From the NCBI RefSeq assembly GCF_003816055.1, contig NZ_CP033906.1, positions 434,001 through 498,000 on the forward strand: 64,000 bases of DNA, written 5' to 3'. Below the pieces are notes generated by a model. It did not search any database. It saw only the letters and a program-made list of their open reading frames with translations, and was not told where the DNA came from. The DNA is from Bacillus sp. FJAT-42376 (GTDB lineage Bacteria > Bacillota > Bacilli > Bacillales > Bacillaceae). The position numbers were made by a program, and so were the translations under genes. Shown in pieces: positions 17,878-29,125 of this stretch. Position 1 is the first letter of the stretch; every line of letters starts with the position of its first letter.

Positions 17878-19260
17878 ATGGCAAAGACAAAGACTAAATT
17901 TATGTGCCAGTCATGCGGATATGAATCGGCGAAATGGATGGGGAAATGTCCGGGATGCGGTGCATGGAATACGATGAACGAGGAAACATTTAAAACCGGA
18001 ACAGGGACTGGATCAAGACGAACCTCATTCCAGCATTCTGCCCAAACCGCACAAAAGCCTTCCCCCATTACCAAAATCGAAACAACCGCGGAGCCCCGGA
18101 TTATGACGAAAATGAAAGAACTGAATCGTGTTCTCGGAAATGGGATTGTAAAAGGGTCCCTTGTCCTGATTGGCGGAGATCCGGGTATCGGAAAGTCGAC
18201 CTTGCTTTTGCAGGTGTCGTCGCAGCTTGCGGACTTAGGGAACAGGGTGCTCTACATTTCCGGCGAGGAGTCGGTTAAACAAACGAAGCTCAGAGCGGAT
18301 AGACTGGACGTTAAATCGGATGAGCTGCTGGTTCTTGCCGAAACCGATATGGAGTTTATTACAAAAGCCATCGATGAAGCACAGCCGTCACTGGTCGTCA
18401 TAGATTCCATTCAGACTGTTTACCAGAGTGACATTACTTCAGCACCCGGAAGCGTCTCCCAGGTAAGGGAGTGTACCGCGGAACTAATGAGAATAGCCAA
18501 AACGAAGGGAATTGCCATTTTCATCGTAGGGCACGTAACGAAGGAAGGCTCCATTGCAGGTCCGCGTCTTTTGGAGCATATGGTGGATGCCGTACTGTAC
18601 TTTGAAGGGGAACGCCATCATACATACCGGATTCTCCGGGCCGTAAAAAACCGCTTCGGATCAACAAATGAAATGGGGATTTTTGAGATGAAGGAGGCCG
18701 GTCTGGCCGAGGTGCTGAATCCTTCAGAAATTTTTCTCGAAGAGCGCTCAAAAGGTGCTGCCGGTTCCACCGTTGTGGCTTCGATGGAAGGAACAAGGCC
18801 GGTTCTCGTCGAAATACAAGCATTAATATCGCCGACCAGTTTTGGGAACCCGAGGCGGATGGCAACAGGGATTGATCATAATCGCGTCCCGCTTTTAATG
18901 GCTGTACTGGAAAAACGCGTGGGACTTCTGCTTCAAAATCAGGATGCCTATTTAAAAGTAGCGGGGGGCGTCAAGCTGGATGAACCGGCGATTGATCTCG
19001 CCATTGCGGTCAGCATCGCATCGAGCTTCCGGGATGTGCCAACTAATCCGATGGATATCATCATTGGCGAGGTGGGTTTAACAGGTGAGGTTCGAAGAGT
19101 ATCAAGAATTGAGCAAAGAGTTCAGGAAGCTGCAAAACTCGGCTTCAAACGGGTGATTTTGCCTGAAGCGAATATTGGCGGGTGGACGGCACCGGCTGAT
19201 ATTAAGATCATTGGTGTAAAAAATGTATCGGAAGCCTTGCAGCATTCACTGGGGGGATAA
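17878..19260 (+). CDS. radA: RadA DNA repair/branch-migration ATPase
   Basis: RadA (Sms) is a RecA-like motor that helps process recombination intermediates. The 460-residue protein has an N-terminal zinc finger with C10/C13 and C24/C27, a RecA-type ATPase with Walker [10 protein letters not shown] at 99-107, the family signature KNRFG at 257-261, and a C-terminal Lon-like domain. I chose ATG 17878 because the zinc finger begins there; the longer frame from 17818 would run through the terminator-like hairpin. It lies 5 bp upstream of disA, which RadA modulates in B. subtilis. Confidence 0.96.
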   Translation: MAKTKTKFMCQSCGYESAKWMGKCPGCGAWNTMNEETFKTGTGTGSRRTSFQHSAQTAQKPSPITKIETTAEPRIMTKMKELNRVLGNGIVKGSLVLIGGDPGIGKSTLLLQVSSQLADLGNRVLYISGEESVKQTKLRADRLDVKSDELLVLAETDMEFITKAIDEAQPSLVVIDSIQTVYQSDITSAPGSVSQVRECTAELMRIAKTKGIAIFIVGHVTKEGSIAGPRLLEHMVDAVLYFEGERHHTYRILRAVKNRFGSTNEMGIFEMKEAGLAEVLNPSEIFLEERSKGAAGSTVVASMEGTRPVLVEIQALISPTSFGNPRRMATGIDHNRVPLLMAVLEKRVGLLLQNQDAYLKVAGGVKLDEPAIDLAIAVSIASSFRDVPTNPMDIIIGEVGLTGEVRRVSRIEQRVQEAAKLGFKRVILPEANIGGWTAPADIKIIGVKNVSEALQHSLGG

Positions 19261-19265
19261 GCACC

Positions 19266-20333
19266 ATGCTGGATAAACAGAAATCTGCGAGATACTTAAA
19301 AGACATCCTGCGATTTATCGCACCGGGCACACCGATTCGTGAAGGCATTGAAAACGTACTGAGAGCCAAAACGGGCGGGCTGATTGTGCTCGGATACAAC
19401 GAAAAAGTGAAAGATATTGTTGATGGGGGATTTTATATCCATTCTCCATTTTCTCCGGCCCATCTTTATGAGCTTGCGAAGATGGACGGCGCCATTATTT
19501 TAAGCGACTCCGGGCAGAAAATTTTATTTGCCAACGCCCAGCTTGTCCCGGATCCGTCGATTCCTTCGTCCGAAACAGGGATGAGGCACAGAACGGCGGA
19601 AAGAGTAGCGAAGCAGACAGGGTGCCTGGTCATTGCCATCTCCCAGCGCAGAAATGTGATTACTCTGTATCATGGAGAGCACAAATATTCTTTGAGAGAC
19701 ATAGGGGTTATTTTGGTCAAAGCCAATCAGGCTATACAGACTCTTGAAAAATATAAAACGGTCTTTGACCAGTCCATTGCGAACTTAAACGCACTGGAAT
19801 TTGAAGAGCTCGTCACATACGGCGAAGTCCTTCATGTTCTCCACCGGATTGAAATGGTGCTCCGGATTAAAAACGAAATTATTACGTATGTGAATGAGCT
19901 AGGAACAGAGGGAAGGCTGATCCGGCTTCAGATGAGTGAGCTTGTGACAGATATTGAAGGGGAAACGATGCTCTTGATAAAGGATTATAGTTTAAACCGG
20001 GTTCAGGACGCGCGTGCTATATTGAAGCAGCTGCAGGATCTTGCTAACTTTGATTTGCTTGAAGACACGGTTTTGTTTAAACTGCTCGGGCATCCCCATT
20101 ACACGAATACAGAGGAGCAGATTTTGCCAAGGGGGTATAGAATCCTAAGCAAGATTAAGCGGCTGCCCCCGTCCATTATTGACAATCTTGTGACAAAGTT
20201 TCTGAACCTGAAACTTATCTTTCACGCATCCGTAGAACAATTGGATGAGGTGGAAGGAATCGGGGAGATCAGGGCAAGAAAAATTAAAGAGGGCATGAAA
20301 AGGATGCAGCAGCAGTCTCTGATTGACCGGTGA
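19266..20333 (+). CDS. disA: DisA, diadenylate cyclase and DNA-integrity scanner
   Basis: DisA makes the second messenger c-di-AMP from two ATP and stops doing so when it meets branched DNA, which delays sporulation in B. subtilis. The 355-residue protein has the N-terminal DAC domain with DGA at 74-76 and RHR at 107-109, both needed for catalysis. A helical linker follows, and the C-terminal helix-hairpin-helix DNA-binding domain contains [13 protein letters not shown] near the end. Length equals that of octameric DisA proteins. Its gene follows radA by 5 bp, a functionally meaningful pair. Confidence 0.97.
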   Translation: MLDKQKSARYLKDILRFIAPGTPIREGIENVLRAKTGGLIVLGYNEKVKDIVDGGFYIHSPFSPAHLYELAKMDGAIILSDSGQKILFANAQLVPDPSIPSSETGMRHRTAERVAKQTGCLVIAISQRRNVITLYHGEHKYSLRDIGVILVKANQAIQTLEKYKTVFDQSIANLNALEFEELVTYGEVLHVLHRIEMVLRIKNEIITYVNELGTEGRLIRLQMSELVTDIEGETMLLIKDYSLNRVQDARAILKQLQDLANFDLLEDTVLFKLLGHPHYTNTEEQILPRGYRILSKIKRLPPSIIDNLVTKFLNLKLIFHASVEQLDEVEGIGEIRARKIKEGMKRMQQQSLIDR

Positions 20334-20496
20334 CGTTTCATTTTTTGCGGAAAAGGGTATTCCTTTTCTGTTATGTATGTTATTCAGCATTCAAAATGTC
20401 AGTCTATTTTCATTCTGATTACAAATTTTGAAAATATAATGGCTGTACGTTTTAATTCTTATAATCTGTTTATAATGGTTAAAAGGAGGTGAAGGT

Positions 20497-21597
20497 ATGT
20501 TAAAGCGAATCGTTCAAATCTTCTTTCTGATTACAGGAGGAGTACTGGGAATCTTTTTTATGCCCGCTTTACTGAAACTTATGAATCTACAGGACATACC
20601 TTTTTTAAATACAACGTATACACTCGCAATATTAGGGGCCGTCATTTTTTTCCTGGCGACATTCTGGCTCGTGGATTACGCTGTAAATTGGATTAAGAAG
20701 TGGGAAGAGTCCCTTGTAAAAGCTCCGGTAACAGATGTACTTTTCGGAAGTCTCGGATTGGTTTTTGGACTCATAATTGCTTTTCTTCTTGTTAATGTTA
20801 TTCCGTTTAAAGATATTCCGTATCAAGTGTTCAGCCTGATTATTCCTGTCTTTCTGACGCTGCTGTTAGGCTATCTCGGATTTCAGGTCGGGTTTAAAAA
20901 GAAGGATGAACTGATTGGTCTTTTCTCATTGCCCGCCCGCATTAATAAGAAAAAGGGAAGCGCAGAAGATGAGGCCGAGTACGAAGAGAAAAAACTCAAA
21001 ATCCTTGATACAAGCGTCATTATTGACGGAAGGATTGCGGATATCTGTCAAACCGGCTTTCTTGAGGGCACGATTGTAATCCCTCAGTTCGTCCTGGGCG
21101 AGCTCCAGCATATAGCCGATTCATCGGATGTGCTGAAACGAAACCGCGGTCGGAGAGGCCTGGATATTTTAAACCGCATCCAAAAGGAACTCGCCATTAA
21201 AGTGGAAATTTATGAAGGCGATTTTGATGAGATTCAGGAAGTGGACAGCAAACTTGTGAAGCTGGCAAAATTGACTTCAGGGGTTGTGGTCACGAATGAT
21301 TTCAACTTAAATAAAGTATGCGAGCTTCAGAAAGTAGCCGTCCTCAATATTAATGATCTGGCAAATGCCGTTAAGCCGGTCGTTCTTCCGGGCGAGGAAA
21401 TGAAGGTCCAGGTCATTAAAGACGGGAAAGAGCATAATCAGGGTGTTGCGTATTTGGATGACGGCACCATGATTGTTGTAGAAGATGGACGCAATTACAT
21501 TGGCAAGCATATTGATGTGCTTGTAACATCTGTTCTGCAGACTTCTGCGGGAAGAATGATATTTGCCAAACCAAAGCTGCTTGAAAAGGCGCTCTAA
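20497..21597 (+). CDS. Membrane-anchored PIN/TRAM domain protein (YacL-like)
   Basis: A 366-residue membrane protein of the YacL family; the cellular substrate is not established. Four hydrophobic segments occur at about 4-25, 41-63, 82-102 and 110-132. A PIN nuclease-like domain follows from about 168 ([10 protein letters not shown]) to 290, with acidic residues D171, E202, D250 and D268 in positions expected for metal binding. A TRAM RNA-binding domain lies at about 298-360. The start ATG 20497 has an AAAGGAGGTGA ribosome binding site. It lies 163 bp after disA and 15 bp before ispD. Confidence 0.9.
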   Translation: MLKRIVQIFFLITGGVLGIFFMPALLKLMNLQDIPFLNTTYTLAILGAVIFFLATFWLVDYAVNWIKKWEESLVKAPVTDVLFGSLGLVFGLIIAFLLVNVIPFKDIPYQVFSLIIPVFLTLLLGYLGFQVGFKKKDELIGLFSLPARINKKKGSAEDEAEYEEKKLKILDTSVIIDGRIADICQTGFLEGTIVIPQFVLGELQHIADSSDVLKRNRGRRGLDILNRIQKELAIKVEIYEGDFDEIQEVDSKLVKLAKLTSGVVVTNDFNLNKVCELQKVAVLNINDLANAVKPVVLPGEEMKVQVIKDGKEHNQGVAYLDDGTMIVVEDGRNYIGKHIDVLVTSVLQTSAGRMIFAKPKLLEKAL

Positions 21598-21612
21598 ATA
21601 AGGAGAAACAAC

Positions 21613-22299
21613 ATGAACTATGAAGTCGTCATCCCGGCAGCGGGGCAGGGGAAACGGATGAATGCGGGAATGAATAAGCAGTTTATCGAGCTTGAAGGCA
21701 AGCCGGTCATTGCCCATACGCTTGCCGTATTCGAAGAAGATCCTGCCTGCTCCGGAATCATCCTCGTCATTAATGAGGCAGAGCGCGGCGAATTCATGAA
21801 TATGATCCAGCGCTTTTCCTTCTCTAAAGTGAAAAAAATAGCAAGCGGAGGCGCTGAGCGTCAGGAGAGTGTATACAATGGACTGAAGTATGCTTCAGAG
21901 CCCATTGTCTTCATTCATGACGGGGCGCGCCCTTTTATTGAGTATCCCGTTTTGCAGGACCTTGCAGCGGCAGCTGAACGTGAAGGTGCAGCAACTCTTG
22001 CCGTGCCGGTAAAGGATACGATAAAAAGAGTGGAGCATGGAGAAGTGCTGGAAACAGTGGAACGATCAAGCTTGTGGGCGGTGCAGACCCCACAGGCTTT
22101 TCGTCTTTCTGCCATCCTTCATGCCCATGATGCTGCCGAACGGGATCATTATCAGGGAACCGATGATGCCAGCCTGATTGAAAGACTCGGCCAAAAGGTG
22201 CATGTCATCACAGGTACCTATGCGAATTTAAAACTGACAACACCGGAAGATCTGTTAATAGCAGATGCCATACTTAAACAAAGAAAAGGGGAAGAATAA
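21613..22299 (+). CDS. ispD: IspD, 2-C-methyl-D-erythritol 4-phosphate cytidylyltransferase
   Basis: IspD couples CTP with 2-C-methyl-D-erythritol 4-phosphate in the non-mevalonate isoprenoid pathway. The 228-residue protein opens with the nucleotidyltransferase glycine-rich loop PAAGQGKRM (8-16) and K22, and has HDGARPF near residue 97 and the KDT segment of the substrate site. The length is typical. It is 2 bp upstream of ispF, which acts two steps later in the same pathway (IspE is encoded elsewhere). Confidence 0.95.
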   Translation: MNYEVVIPAAGQGKRMNAGMNKQFIELEGKPVIAHTLAVFEEDPACSGIILVINEAERGEFMNMIQRFSFSKVKKIASGGAERQESVYNGLKYASEPIVFIHDGARPFIEYPVLQDLAAAAEREGAATLAVPVKDTIKRVEHGEVLETVERSSLWAVQTPQAFRLSAILHAHDAAERDHYQGTDDASLIERLGQKVHVITGTYANLKLTTPEDLLIADAILKQRKGEE

Positions 22300-22301
22300 G
22301 A

Positions 22302-22778
22302 ATGATTAGAATTGGTCAAGGATTTGACGTTCATCAGCTGACAGAAGGACGGCCTCTTATTATCGGAGGGATCGAAATTCCTTATGAGAAAGGATTGCTT
22401 GGGCATTCGGATGCGGATGTTCTTCTTCATACTGTGGCAGACGCTGTGCTCGGGGCAATCGGCGAAGGAGATATTGGCAGACACTTCCCTGATACAGATC
22501 CTGAATATAAAGATGCGGACTCCGCAAAACTTCTTCAGCATGTATGGAAGATTGTGAAGGAGAAAGGCTATAAATTAGGGAATATTGACTGCACCATTAT
22601 TGCACAGAAGCCGAAGATGGCCCCGTATATCGGCCGGATGCAGGAGAGAATTGCGTTTCTTCTGGAAGCTGAAGCAGCGCAGGTGAACGTGAAGGCGACG
22701 ACTACAGAAAAACTTGGATTCGCCGGAAGACAGGAAGGAATTGCGGCTCAGGCAGCCGTCCTCCTTATAAAGGAATAA
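22302..22778 (+). CDS. ispF: IspF, 2-C-methyl-D-erythritol 2,4-cyclodiphosphate synthase
   Basis: IspF cyclises the CDP-linked intermediate to 2-C-methyl-D-erythritol 2,4-cyclodiphosphate with release of CMP. The 158-residue protein has the zinc ligands D9, H11 (GFDVH) and H43 (HSDADVLLH at 35-43), and a C-terminal [14 protein letters not shown] motif that forms the nucleotide site. Length matches the trimeric family. It overlaps no neighbour but is tightly linked to ispD, so the two are translated from one message. Confidence 0.95.
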   Translation: MIRIGQGFDVHQLTEGRPLIIGGIEIPYEKGLLGHSDADVLLHTVADAVLGAIGEGDIGRHFPDTDPEYKDADSAKLLQHVWKIVKEKGYKLGNIDCTIIAQKPKMAPYIGRMQERIAFLLEAEAAQVNVKATTTEKLGFAGRQEGIAAQAAVLLIKE

Positions 22779-22863
22779 TCCGCTTTGTGCGGCCTTCCAA
22801 ATAGTGATAAGATATCTATAGATTGTTGTGAAAAACAATAAGGGATTTACGGAGGTTAATCAA

Positions 22864-24318
22864 ATGAGTGAAATTCGCGTGCGCTATGCACCAAGTCCAA
22901 CCGGACATTTACATATTGGAAACGCCAGAACCGCTCTGTTCAACTATCTTTTTGCAAGAAGCCAGAACGGGAAATTTATTATCCGGATTGAAGATACGGA
23001 TAAAAAGCGCAATATTGAAGGCGGGGAAGAAAGCCAGCTGAAGCACTTGAAATGGCTTGGCATGGATTGGGACGAAAGCATCGATGTAGGCGGTGAATAC
23101 GGTCCTTACCGCCAATCTGAACGAACAGACATTTACAAGAAGTACTATGAAGAGCTTCTAGATCAAAACCTTGCGTATAAATGTTATTGTACAGAAGAAG
23201 AACTCGAGCAGGAGCGCGAGGAGCAAACGGCTCGCGGCGAAATGCCCCGCTACTCCGGGAAATGCTCAAACCTTACGGACGAGGAGCGTGCAAAGCTTGA
23301 GGCAGAAGGCCGCAAACCAAGCATCCGCTTCCGCGTGCCTCAGGGACAGGTTATTACATTCAATGATATTGTTAAAGAAGAAGTGTCATTTGAATCCGAT
23401 GGAATCGGCGATTTTGTTATTGTAAAAAAAGATGGAACCCCAACGTATAACTTCGCGGTGGCGGCTGATGATCACTTGATGAAGATCTCGCATATTCTCC
23501 GCGGGGACGATCATATTTCCAATACACCTAAACAAATCATGATCTATGAAGCACTTGGCTGGGATGTACCGGTTTTCGGCCATATGACATTGATTGTGAA
23601 CGAAAGCCGCAAAAAGCTGAGCAAGCGGGATGAATCCATCATTCAGTTTATCGAGCAATACAAGGATCTTGGCTATCTGCCGGAAGCGCTTTTCAACTTT
23701 ATTGCGATGCTTGGATGGTCTCCTGTAGGCGAAGAGGAGATTTTCTCCCGCGAGCAGTTCACGGAAATCTTTGATCCCAACCGCCTTTCTGTATCACCAG
23801 CTGTTTTTGACACTCAGAAACTGACGTGGATGAACAACCAGTACATGAAGCAGCTTGATCTGGAAAAAGTCACTGAACTTGCTCTGCCTCACCTTGTAAA
23901 GGCAGGCAAAGTAAGTGAGAACCCGTCTGCTGAAGAGCTGGACTGGGCGAAAAAGCTCATTGCCCTTTATCAGGAACAAATGAGCTTCGGGGCTGAAATC
24001 GTAGAGCTTTCCGACCTATTCTTTAAAACGGACATCGACTACAACAGAGAAGCGAGAAGCGTTCTGGATGAAGAGCAGGTGCCGGAAGTAATGGCGGCGT
24101 TCAAAGAGGAGCTGGAGAAGCTTGAAACCTTTGCTGCCGATGAAATCAAGGCCTCCATCAAAGCAGTGCAAAAAGCAACAGGGCATAAAGGGAAGAAATT
24201 GTTTATGCCAATCCGCGTAGCGGTAACCGGCCAGACTCATGGTCCTGAGCTTCCTCAATCCATCGAGCTGATCGGCAAAGAAAAAGTTTTATCCCGTGTT
24301 GCGAGTTTAATGCGTTAA
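22864..24318 (+). CDS. gltX: Glutamyl-tRNA synthetase
   Basis: A class I synthetase that charges tRNA-Glu; in Bacillus relatives it also mischarges tRNA-Gln for later amidation. The protein has 484 residues. The HIGH-type motif is in [12 protein letters not shown] (10-21) and the KMSKS-type motif is KLSKR at 251-255. I chose ATG 22864, which has GGAGG eight bases upstream and starts the conserved [14 protein letters not shown]; the frame could be extended 12 codons to a GTG without support. It precedes the cysteine T-box. Confidence 0.95.
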   Translation: MSEIRVRYAPSPTGHLHIGNARTALFNYLFARSQNGKFIIRIEDTDKKRNIEGGEESQLKHLKWLGMDWDESIDVGGEYGPYRQSERTDIYKKYYEELLDQNLAYKCYCTEEELEQEREEQTARGEMPRYSGKCSNLTDEERAKLEAEGRKPSIRFRVPQGQVITFNDIVKEEVSFESDGIGDFVIVKKDGTPTYNFAVAADDHLMKISHILRGDDHISNTPKQIMIYEALGWDVPVFGHMTLIVNESRKKLSKRDESIIQFIEQYKDLGYLPEALFNFIAMLGWSPVGEEEIFSREQFTEIFDPNRLSVSPAVFDTQKLTWMNNQYMKQLDLEKVTELALPHLVKAGKVSENPSAEELDWAKKLIALYQEQMSFGAEIVELSDLFFKTDIDYNREARSVLDEEQVPEVMAAFKEELEKLETFAADEIKASIKAVQKATGHKGKKLFMPIRVAVTGQTHGPELPQSIELIGKEKVLSRVASLMR

Positions 24319-24322
24319 CATT

Positions 24323-24352
24323 TTGAATAAAATATAATATAGTATAGATAAT
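24323..24352 (+). promoter_or_regulatory. Possible promoter of the cysES leader
   Basis: TTGAAT (24323-24328) and GATAAT (24347-24352) are 18 bp apart, directly after the gltX stop codon and just before the T-box leader. The AT-rich context offers other -10 candidates, so the assignment is tentative. Confidence 0.4.
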
Positions 24353-24361
24353 ATTTTAAAA

Positions 24362-24599
24362 CGTTGAAGAGGATAGTAAAGATCAGATTTCCTTTCCAGA
24401 GAGAACCTCCATGGCTGCGAGAGGTTAAGTGAAACTGTTCTTGAATTGCACCTCCTGAGTCTTTTGCCGAACCGATTAGTAAGCAAAAGCGTTTGCTCCG
24501 CGTTAAGGAGATTTAAGTTGAGGGCCGTTTTTTGACGCCCTAAACAGAGTGGAACCGCGCGTAAAGGCGTCTCTGTCCGTGTACAGAGGCGTCTTTTTT
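24362..24599 (+). promoter_or_regulatory. T-box riboswitch, cysteine type
   Basis: The leader has the diagnostic T-box sequence AGAGTGGAACCGCG (24546-24559). It also has a stem I containing an AGTA element near 24375 and a specifier-loop codon TGC (24447-24449) within GAATTGCACC. TGC names cysteine, matching the cysE and cysS genes downstream. Uncharged tRNA-Cys should stabilise the antiterminator and allow transcription. In the charged state the terminator at 24563-24599 forms. Confidence 0.9.
24563..24599 (+). terminator. T-box terminator
   Basis: AAAGGCGTCTCTGT pairs with ACAGAGGCGTCTTT across a CCGTGT loop, with two G-U pairs, and is followed by T residues. It is the off-state hairpin of the cysteine T-box. 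Confidence 0.85.
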
Positions 24600-24660
24600 A
24601 TGCGGAAAACTGCGGGGGATACCGGCAGAAATGACACAGGGGAAACAGGAGGGAGAGACA

Positions 24661-25356
24661 TTGTTCAAGCTGCTGAAGGAAGATGTAGACGTTGTTTTTG
24701 ACCAGGACCCAGCCGCCCGAAGCTATCTGGAAGTCCTTCTGACCTATTCAGGACTGCATGCAGTATGGGCGCACAGGCTTGCACATGCATTTTATAAAAG
24801 AAAACTGTATTTTGCAGCGAGAGCGATCTCACAGGTCAGCCGCTTTTTTACCGGAATTGAAATTCATCCCGGAGCGAAAATCGGGAGAAGGTTTTTCATT
24901 GATCACGGCATGGGAGTGGTCATTGGAGAGACGTGTGAAATTGGCGACAATGTGACGGTATTTCAGGGGGTAACCTTAGGCGGAACAGGGAAAGAAAAAG
25001 GGAAACGCCATCCGACGATTTTGGATAATGCCCTGATTGCAACAGGAGCAAAAGTCCTCGGTTCGATTACAATAGGGGAGAACTCGAAAATCGGAGCGGG
25101 TTCAGTCGTTCTTCAGGATGTACCCGATCATTCAACGGTCGTCGGGATTCCGGGACGGGTCGTCATCCGAAACGGACAGAAAATTAAACGGGATTTAAAT
25201 CATACAGATCTTCCGGATCCGGTATCTGATAAATTCAGAACGCTGGAAGCGGAAATCCTTAAATTAAAAGCAGAACTTGAATTAGTTAAAGAAGGGAAGA
25301 AAGAAGATGGGCATCAGGCTTTACAACACGCTGACACGCAGCAAGGAAGAATTTAA
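24661..25356 (+). CDS. cysE: Serine O-acetyltransferase
   Basis: CysE makes O-acetylserine from serine and acetyl-CoA, the first step of cysteine synthesis. The 231-residue protein has an N-terminal helical part and a hexapeptide-repeat left-handed beta helix (about 60-180), with [12 protein letters not shown] and [18 protein letters not shown] motifs of the active site. I chose TTG 24661, which has AGGAGGGA six bases upstream and begins the conserved [20 protein letters not shown]. The in-frame ATG at 24631 is weaker. The C-terminus is longer than in B. subtilis as I recall it and overlaps cysS by 50 bp. Confidence 0.93.
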   Translation: MFKLLKEDVDVVFDQDPAARSYLEVLLTYSGLHAVWAHRLAHAFYKRKLYFAARAISQVSRFFTGIEIHPGAKIGRRFFIDHGMGVVIGETCEIGDNVTVFQGVTLGGTGKEKGKRHPTILDNALIATGAKVLGSITIGENSKIGAGSVVLQDVPDHSTVVGIPGRVVIRNGQKIKRDLNHTDLPDPVSDKFRTLEAEILKLKAELELVKEGKKEDGHQALQHADTQQGRI

Positions 25357-26704
25357 ACCGCTTGAAGAAGGCAAGGTAAAAATGTATGTGTGCGGACCTA
25401 CGGTATATAACTACATTCATATCGGGAACGCCCGTCCGGCTATCGTCTATGATACGGTTCGGAAGTATCTGGAGTTCCGCGGCTATGACGTTCATTTTGT
25501 TTCAAATTTCACGGATGTAGACGATAAACTCATTAAAGCGGCCAATGAACTTGGCGAGGATGTTCCGGCGATTGCCGAACGATTTATTGATGCCTATTTT
25601 GAAGATGTGACCGCACTTGGGTGCAGCCATGCAGATGTTCATCCGCGGGTAACCGAAAATATGGATATCATTATTGATTTTGTTCAGGCTTTAATCGATA
25701 AAGGATTCGCCTATGAATCTGGAGGCGACGTTTATTATAAAACCCGTGCTTTTGAAGGGTACGGCAAGCTTTCTCATCAGTCCATCGATGAATTGCGTTC
25801 CGGTGCAAGAATTGAAGTGGGCGAAAAGAAACAGGACGCTCTGGACTTCGTGTTATGGAAGGCAGCTAAAGAAGGCGAGATCTCATGGGAGAGCCCCTGG
25901 GGCCAAGGACGTCCGGGGTGGCATATTGAGTGCTCTGCCATGGCGAGGAAATACCTGGGCGACAGCATTGATATTCATGCCGGCGGACAGGATCTTACCT
26001 TCCCCCATCACGAGAATGAAATTGCCCAATCCGAAGCGTTTACCGGAAAACCTTTCGCCAAATACTGGCTTCATAACGGATATATCAACATTGATAATGA
26101 AAAAATGTCGAAATCGCTCGGCAACTTTGTTCTTGTTCACGACATTATTCAACAATACGATCCGCAGCTTTTAAGGTTCTTTATGCTGTCGGTTCACTAC
26201 CGTCACCCGATTAATTATTCCGAGGAACTGCTTGAGAATACGAAAAACGCATTTGAACGGCTGAAGACATCTCACTCCAACCTGAAGCACCGCAGAGAGA
26301 GCAGTGCCAATTTGACGGGAGACAGCAGCGGATGGATTGGGAAAATAAAAGACCTCCGCGATACGTTCATTAAGGAAATGGACGATGATTTCAATACGGC
26401 TAACGGCATTTCTGTATTATTTGATTTAGCTAAGCTTGCCAACCTCTATCTTAAGGAAACCAATACATCAGAGGAAGTCATTGACGCGTTTCTGATGGAG
26501 TTTGATGCTTTGGCAGGAGTACTGGGTCTTTCCTTCGGAGAACAGGGACTTCTGGATGAGGAAATTGATGCGCTGATTCAAAAGCGGATTCAGGCACGTG
26601 CTGACCGTGATTTTGCCTTATCCGATCAAATCCGGGATCAGCTGAAAGAAATGAACATCATTTTGGAAGATACAGCCCAGGGAACGAGATGGAAAAGAGG
26701 ATAA
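25307..26704 (+). CDS. cysS: Cysteinyl-tRNA synthetase
   Basis: CysS charges tRNA-Cys. The 465-residue class I enzyme has the zinc-site C29 in [15 protein letters not shown] (HIGN at 38-41), KMSKS at 266-270 and a C-terminal helical domain ending in GTRWKRG. The start ATG 25307 lies inside the end of cysE, 50 bp before its stop, with GAAGGGAAG as ribosome binding site, so translation of the two genes may be coupled. Both genes share the cysteine T-box, which ties cysteine synthesis to tRNA-Cys charging. Confidence 0.96.
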   Translation: MGIRLYNTLTRSKEEFKPLEEGKVKMYVCGPTVYNYIHIGNARPAIVYDTVRKYLEFRGYDVHFVSNFTDVDDKLIKAANELGEDVPAIAERFIDAYFEDVTALGCSHADVHPRVTENMDIIIDFVQALIDKGFAYESGGDVYYKTRAFEGYGKLSHQSIDELRSGARIEVGEKKQDALDFVLWKAAKEGEISWESPWGQGRPGWHIECSAMARKYLGDSIDIHAGGQDLTFPHHENEIAQSEAFTGKPFAKYWLHNGYINIDNEKMSKSLGNFVLVHDIIQQYDPQLLRFFMLSVHYRHPINYSEELLENTKNAFERLKTSHSNLKHRRESSANLTGDSSGWIGKIKDLRDTFIKEMDDDFNTANGISVLFDLAKLANLYLKETNTSEEVIDAFLMEFDALAGVLGLSFGEQGLLDEEIDALIQKRIQARADRDFALSDQIRDQLKEMNIILEDTAQGTRWKRG

Positions 26705-26708
26705 CAGT

Positions 26709-27128
26709 ATGATTGATCTGAAGACGATTAAAAATGCGAAACAGCTGAACAGTCTTGCCCTTGCCTATATGGGAGATGCCGTGTATGAAGTGTATATACG
26801 GCATCACCTTCTTGCAAAAGGGCTGGGCCGTCCCAACGATTTGCACCGCTACGCCAAAGCTTTCGTATCAGCCAAAGCCCAGGCCGAAGCATTAAAAGCG
26901 ATGAGTGAAGCGGGATTTTTTTCCGAGGAAGAGCTTGATGTACTGCGGAGAGGGAGGAACGCCAAGTCGGGAACCGTTCCGAAAAACACGGATATGATCA
27001 CATACAAATACAGTACTTCGTTTGAGGCGCTGATTGGCTTTCTGTTTTTAGAGAAAAAAGAAGACAGGCTTCATGAGATTGCCGCGGAAGCCATTTCGTT
27101 ATTGGAAGAAAGGAGGCAGAACGGATGA
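26709..27128 (+). CDS. mrnC: Mini-ribonuclease III
   Basis: Mini-III is a dimeric RNase III catalytic domain without the double-stranded RNA-binding domain. In Bacillus it trims the ends of 23S rRNA. The 139-residue protein starts near the conserved [16 protein letters not shown] signature and ends without any dsRBD. Its likely substrates, the 23S processing stems, are encoded in the rRNA operons at the start of this window. It lies 4 bp after cysS and overlaps rlmB by 4 bp. Confidence 0.94.
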   Translation: MIDLKTIKNAKQLNSLALAYMGDAVYEVYIRHHLLAKGLGRPNDLHRYAKAFVSAKAQAEALKAMSEAGFFSEEELDVLRRGRNAKSGTVPKNTDMITYKYSTSFEALIGFLFLEKKEDRLHEIAAEAISLLEERRQNG

Positions 27129-27871
27129 ACCAGGAAGAATACATTATCGGGAGAAACCCTGTACTTGAAGCATTAAGGTCAGAGAGAGACATCAATAAAT
27201 TGTGGATGGCAGAGAACTCTGTGAAAGGATCCGCTCTGCAGATCACAGCGATTGCCAAAGAGAGAGGGATCATCGTTCAGACCGTCCCTAAAAGAAAACT
27301 TGATCAGATGGTCGAAGGAAACCACCAGGGGTTTGTTGCACAAGTTGCCGCTTATGAATATGTTCATACGGATGACATTCTCAAGGCAGCAGAGGAAAAA
27401 GGAGAAGCCCCGTTTATTTTAATTCTGGACGAGCTTGAGGATCCTCATAATCTCGGATCGATTATGAGAACGGCTGATGCAGTGGGAGCACACGGGATTG
27501 TGATTCCGAAGCGGAGAGCTGTCGGTCTGACTGCGACTGTCGCCAAGGCTTCAACGGGTGCCATTGAGTATGTGCCGGTAGCAAGGGTGACGAACCTTGC
27601 GAGGACGATTGATGAGCTGAAGGAAAAAGGAGTATGGATCGCCGGGACGGATGCAAAGGGATCCGACGATTACCGGACACTGGACGGTACAATGCCGATT
27701 GGACTTGTGATCGGAAGCGAAGGCAAAGGAGTCAGCCGGCTTGTCCGGGATAAGTGTGATTTTCTGATCAACCTTCCGATGGCAGGCCACGTGACTTCGC
27801 TGAACGCTTCGGTAGCAGCCAGTCTGCTTATGTATGAGGTCTTCAGGAAGCGCCATCCGCTCGGGAGCTGA
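27125..27871 (+). CDS. rlmB: SpoU-family rRNA 2'-O-methyltransferase (RlmB/TrmH type)
   Basis: The 248-residue protein belongs to the SPOUT (SpoU) class that methylates a ribose 2'-hydroxyl in 23S rRNA (G2251 in E. coli numbering for RlmB). It has an N-terminal substrate-binding domain (about 5-80) and a catalytic knot with [28 protein letters not shown] and [18 protein letters not shown] motifs. The exact target nucleotide cannot be read from sequence. It overlaps mrnC by an ATGA junction, so two rRNA-maturation enzymes are translated together. Confidence 0.9.
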   Translation: MNQEEYIIGRNPVLEALRSERDINKLWMAENSVKGSALQITAIAKERGIIVQTVPKRKLDQMVEGNHQGFVAQVAAYEYVHTDDILKAAEEKGEAPFILILDELEDPHNLGSIMRTADAVGAHGIVIPKRRAVGLTATVAKASTGAIEYVPVARVTNLARTIDELKEKGVWIAGTDAKGSDDYRTLDGTMPIGLVIGSEGKGVSRLVRDKCDFLINLPMAGHVTSLNASVAASLLMYEVFRKRHPLGS

Positions 27872-27876
27872 CGAAA

Positions 27877-28386
27877 ATGAACATTCTGCTCGTCGATGGA
27901 TACAACATCATTGGTGCATGGCCTGAACTCAGAGTGCTAAAGAAAGATTATTTTGAGCAGGCCAGAGATCTTCTCATTCAAAAAATGGCGGAATACCAGG
28001 CTTTTACGAAGTACCGGGTCATCATTGTTTTCGACGCGCATCTTGTTAAAGGAATAGAGAAGAAGCATAGAAATTACCGGGTGGAAGTTATCTTTACGAA
28101 AGAAAATGAAACGGCGGATGAACGAATTGAAAAGCTTGCATCTGAACTGAATGACATCCGGACCCAGATTCACGTAGCCACTTCAGACTATACAGAGCAG
28201 TGGGCCATTTTCGGTCAGGGGGCATTGCGCAAATCGGCGAGAGAGCTCCTGAACGAAATGGACGCAATTGAAAAAAGCATCAAGAAAAAAGTCAGGCGGA
28301 TGGAAAACGAACGTCCTTCCTCGAAGATTTCTTTGTCGGAAGATGTCATAAAAACCTTTGAGAAATGGCGGCGCGGAGACCTATAA
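27877..28386 (+). CDS. rae1: Rae1/YacP, NYN-domain ribosome-dependent endoribonuclease
   Basis: The 169-residue protein has the NYN (PIN-like) nuclease fold: LLVDGYNIIGAWPEL near the N-terminus, an IIVFDAH acidic strand and ATSDYTEQWAIFG further on. In B. subtilis Rae1 cleaves mRNA in the ribosomal A site. The basic C-terminal part (KKKVRRMENER) suits RNA or ribosome contact. It starts 5 bp after rlmB and is the last gene before the sigH promoter. Confidence 0.9.
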   Translation: MNILLVDGYNIIGAWPELRVLKKDYFEQARDLLIQKMAEYQAFTKYRVIIVFDAHLVKGIEKKHRNYRVEVIFTKENETADERIEKLASELNDIRTQIHVATSDYTEQWAIFGQGALRKSARELLNEMDAIEKSIKKKVRRMENERPSSKISLSEDVIKTFEKWRRGDL

Positions 28387-28391
28387 CCATA

Positions 28392-28420
28392 TTGCAGTTC
28401 CAAATTTTGTGCTGTATAAT
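28392..28420 (+). promoter_or_regulatory. Sigma-A promoter of sigH
   Basis: TTGCAG (28392-28397) and a perfect TATAAT (28415-28420) are separated by 17 bp. It lies in the 66-bp gap between rae1 and sigH. Confidence 0.75.
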
Positions 28421-28452
28421 ATGCCTATCTATGTGCGGTCGGGGGGATCGGC

Positions 28453-29109
28453 TTGAATACACAAATCAGCAAGGGGTATCTCAGCAAGGAAGAATTTCAG
28501 TTTCTGGATGATGAGCAGATTGTAGAGTTAGTTCACAATGGAGACAGTGATGCACTGGACTATTTGATTACGAAGTACCGCAATTTTGTCAGAGCGAAAG
28601 CAAGATCTTATTTTTTGATTGGAGCTGACAGGGAGGATATTGTTCAAGAAGGCATGATCGGTTTATACAAGGCCATTCGTGACTTCAGAGAGGACAAGCT
28701 AACCTCATTCAAAGCTTTTGCAGAACTATGCATTACCCGCCAGATTATTACCGCTATCAAAACAGCAACCCGCCAAAAACATATTCCGCTTAACTCTTAC
28801 GTTTCTCTGGACAAGCCTATTTATGACGATGAATCGGACCGGACATTGATGGATGTCATTTCCGGTGCGAAAATTATGGATCCCGAAGAACTCTTTATTA
28901 ATCAGGAAGAGTTTGATGATATTGAAGTAAAGATGGCTGAGCTTTTAAGCGATCTTGAAAGAAAAGTGCTTTCTCTCTATTTGGATGGAAGGTCCTATCA
29001 GGAAATTTCCGAAGAATTGAACCGTCACGTGAAGTCAATTGACAATGCCCTGCAGCGGGTAAAAAGAAAGCTTGAAAGATACCTGGAACTCCGCGAATTA
29101 AGCATGTGA
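28453..29109 (+). CDS. sigH: RNA polymerase sigma-H factor (Spo0H)
   Basis: Sigma-H directs early stationary-phase and sporulation transcription in Bacillus. The 218-residue protein has sigma region 2 with DYLITKYRNFVRAKARSYF and EDIVQEGMIGLYKAIRDF (about 37-80), and region 4 with LSDLERKVLSLYLDGRSYQEISEEL before a recognition helix HVKSIDNALQRVKRK near the C-terminus. The start is TTG 28453, preceded by GGGGGGAT, and it fits the known N-terminus. Its presence supports a spore-forming organism. Confidence 0.95.
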   Translation: MNTQISKGYLSKEEFQFLDDEQIVELVHNGDSDALDYLITKYRNFVRAKARSYFLIGADREDIVQEGMIGLYKAIRDFREDKLTSFKAFAELCITRQIITAIKTATRQKHIPLNSYVSLDKPIYDDESDRTLMDVISGAKIMDPEELFINQEEFDDIEVKMAELLSDLERKVLSLYLDGRSYQEISEELNRHVKSIDNALQRVKRKLERYLELRELSM

Positions 29110-29125
29110 CAAATTCGATCCTTTA

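Noticed and set aside
24631..24660. Earlier ATG start of cysE
   Set aside because: The TTG at 24661 has a much better placed AGGAGGGA and fits the conserved N-terminus.
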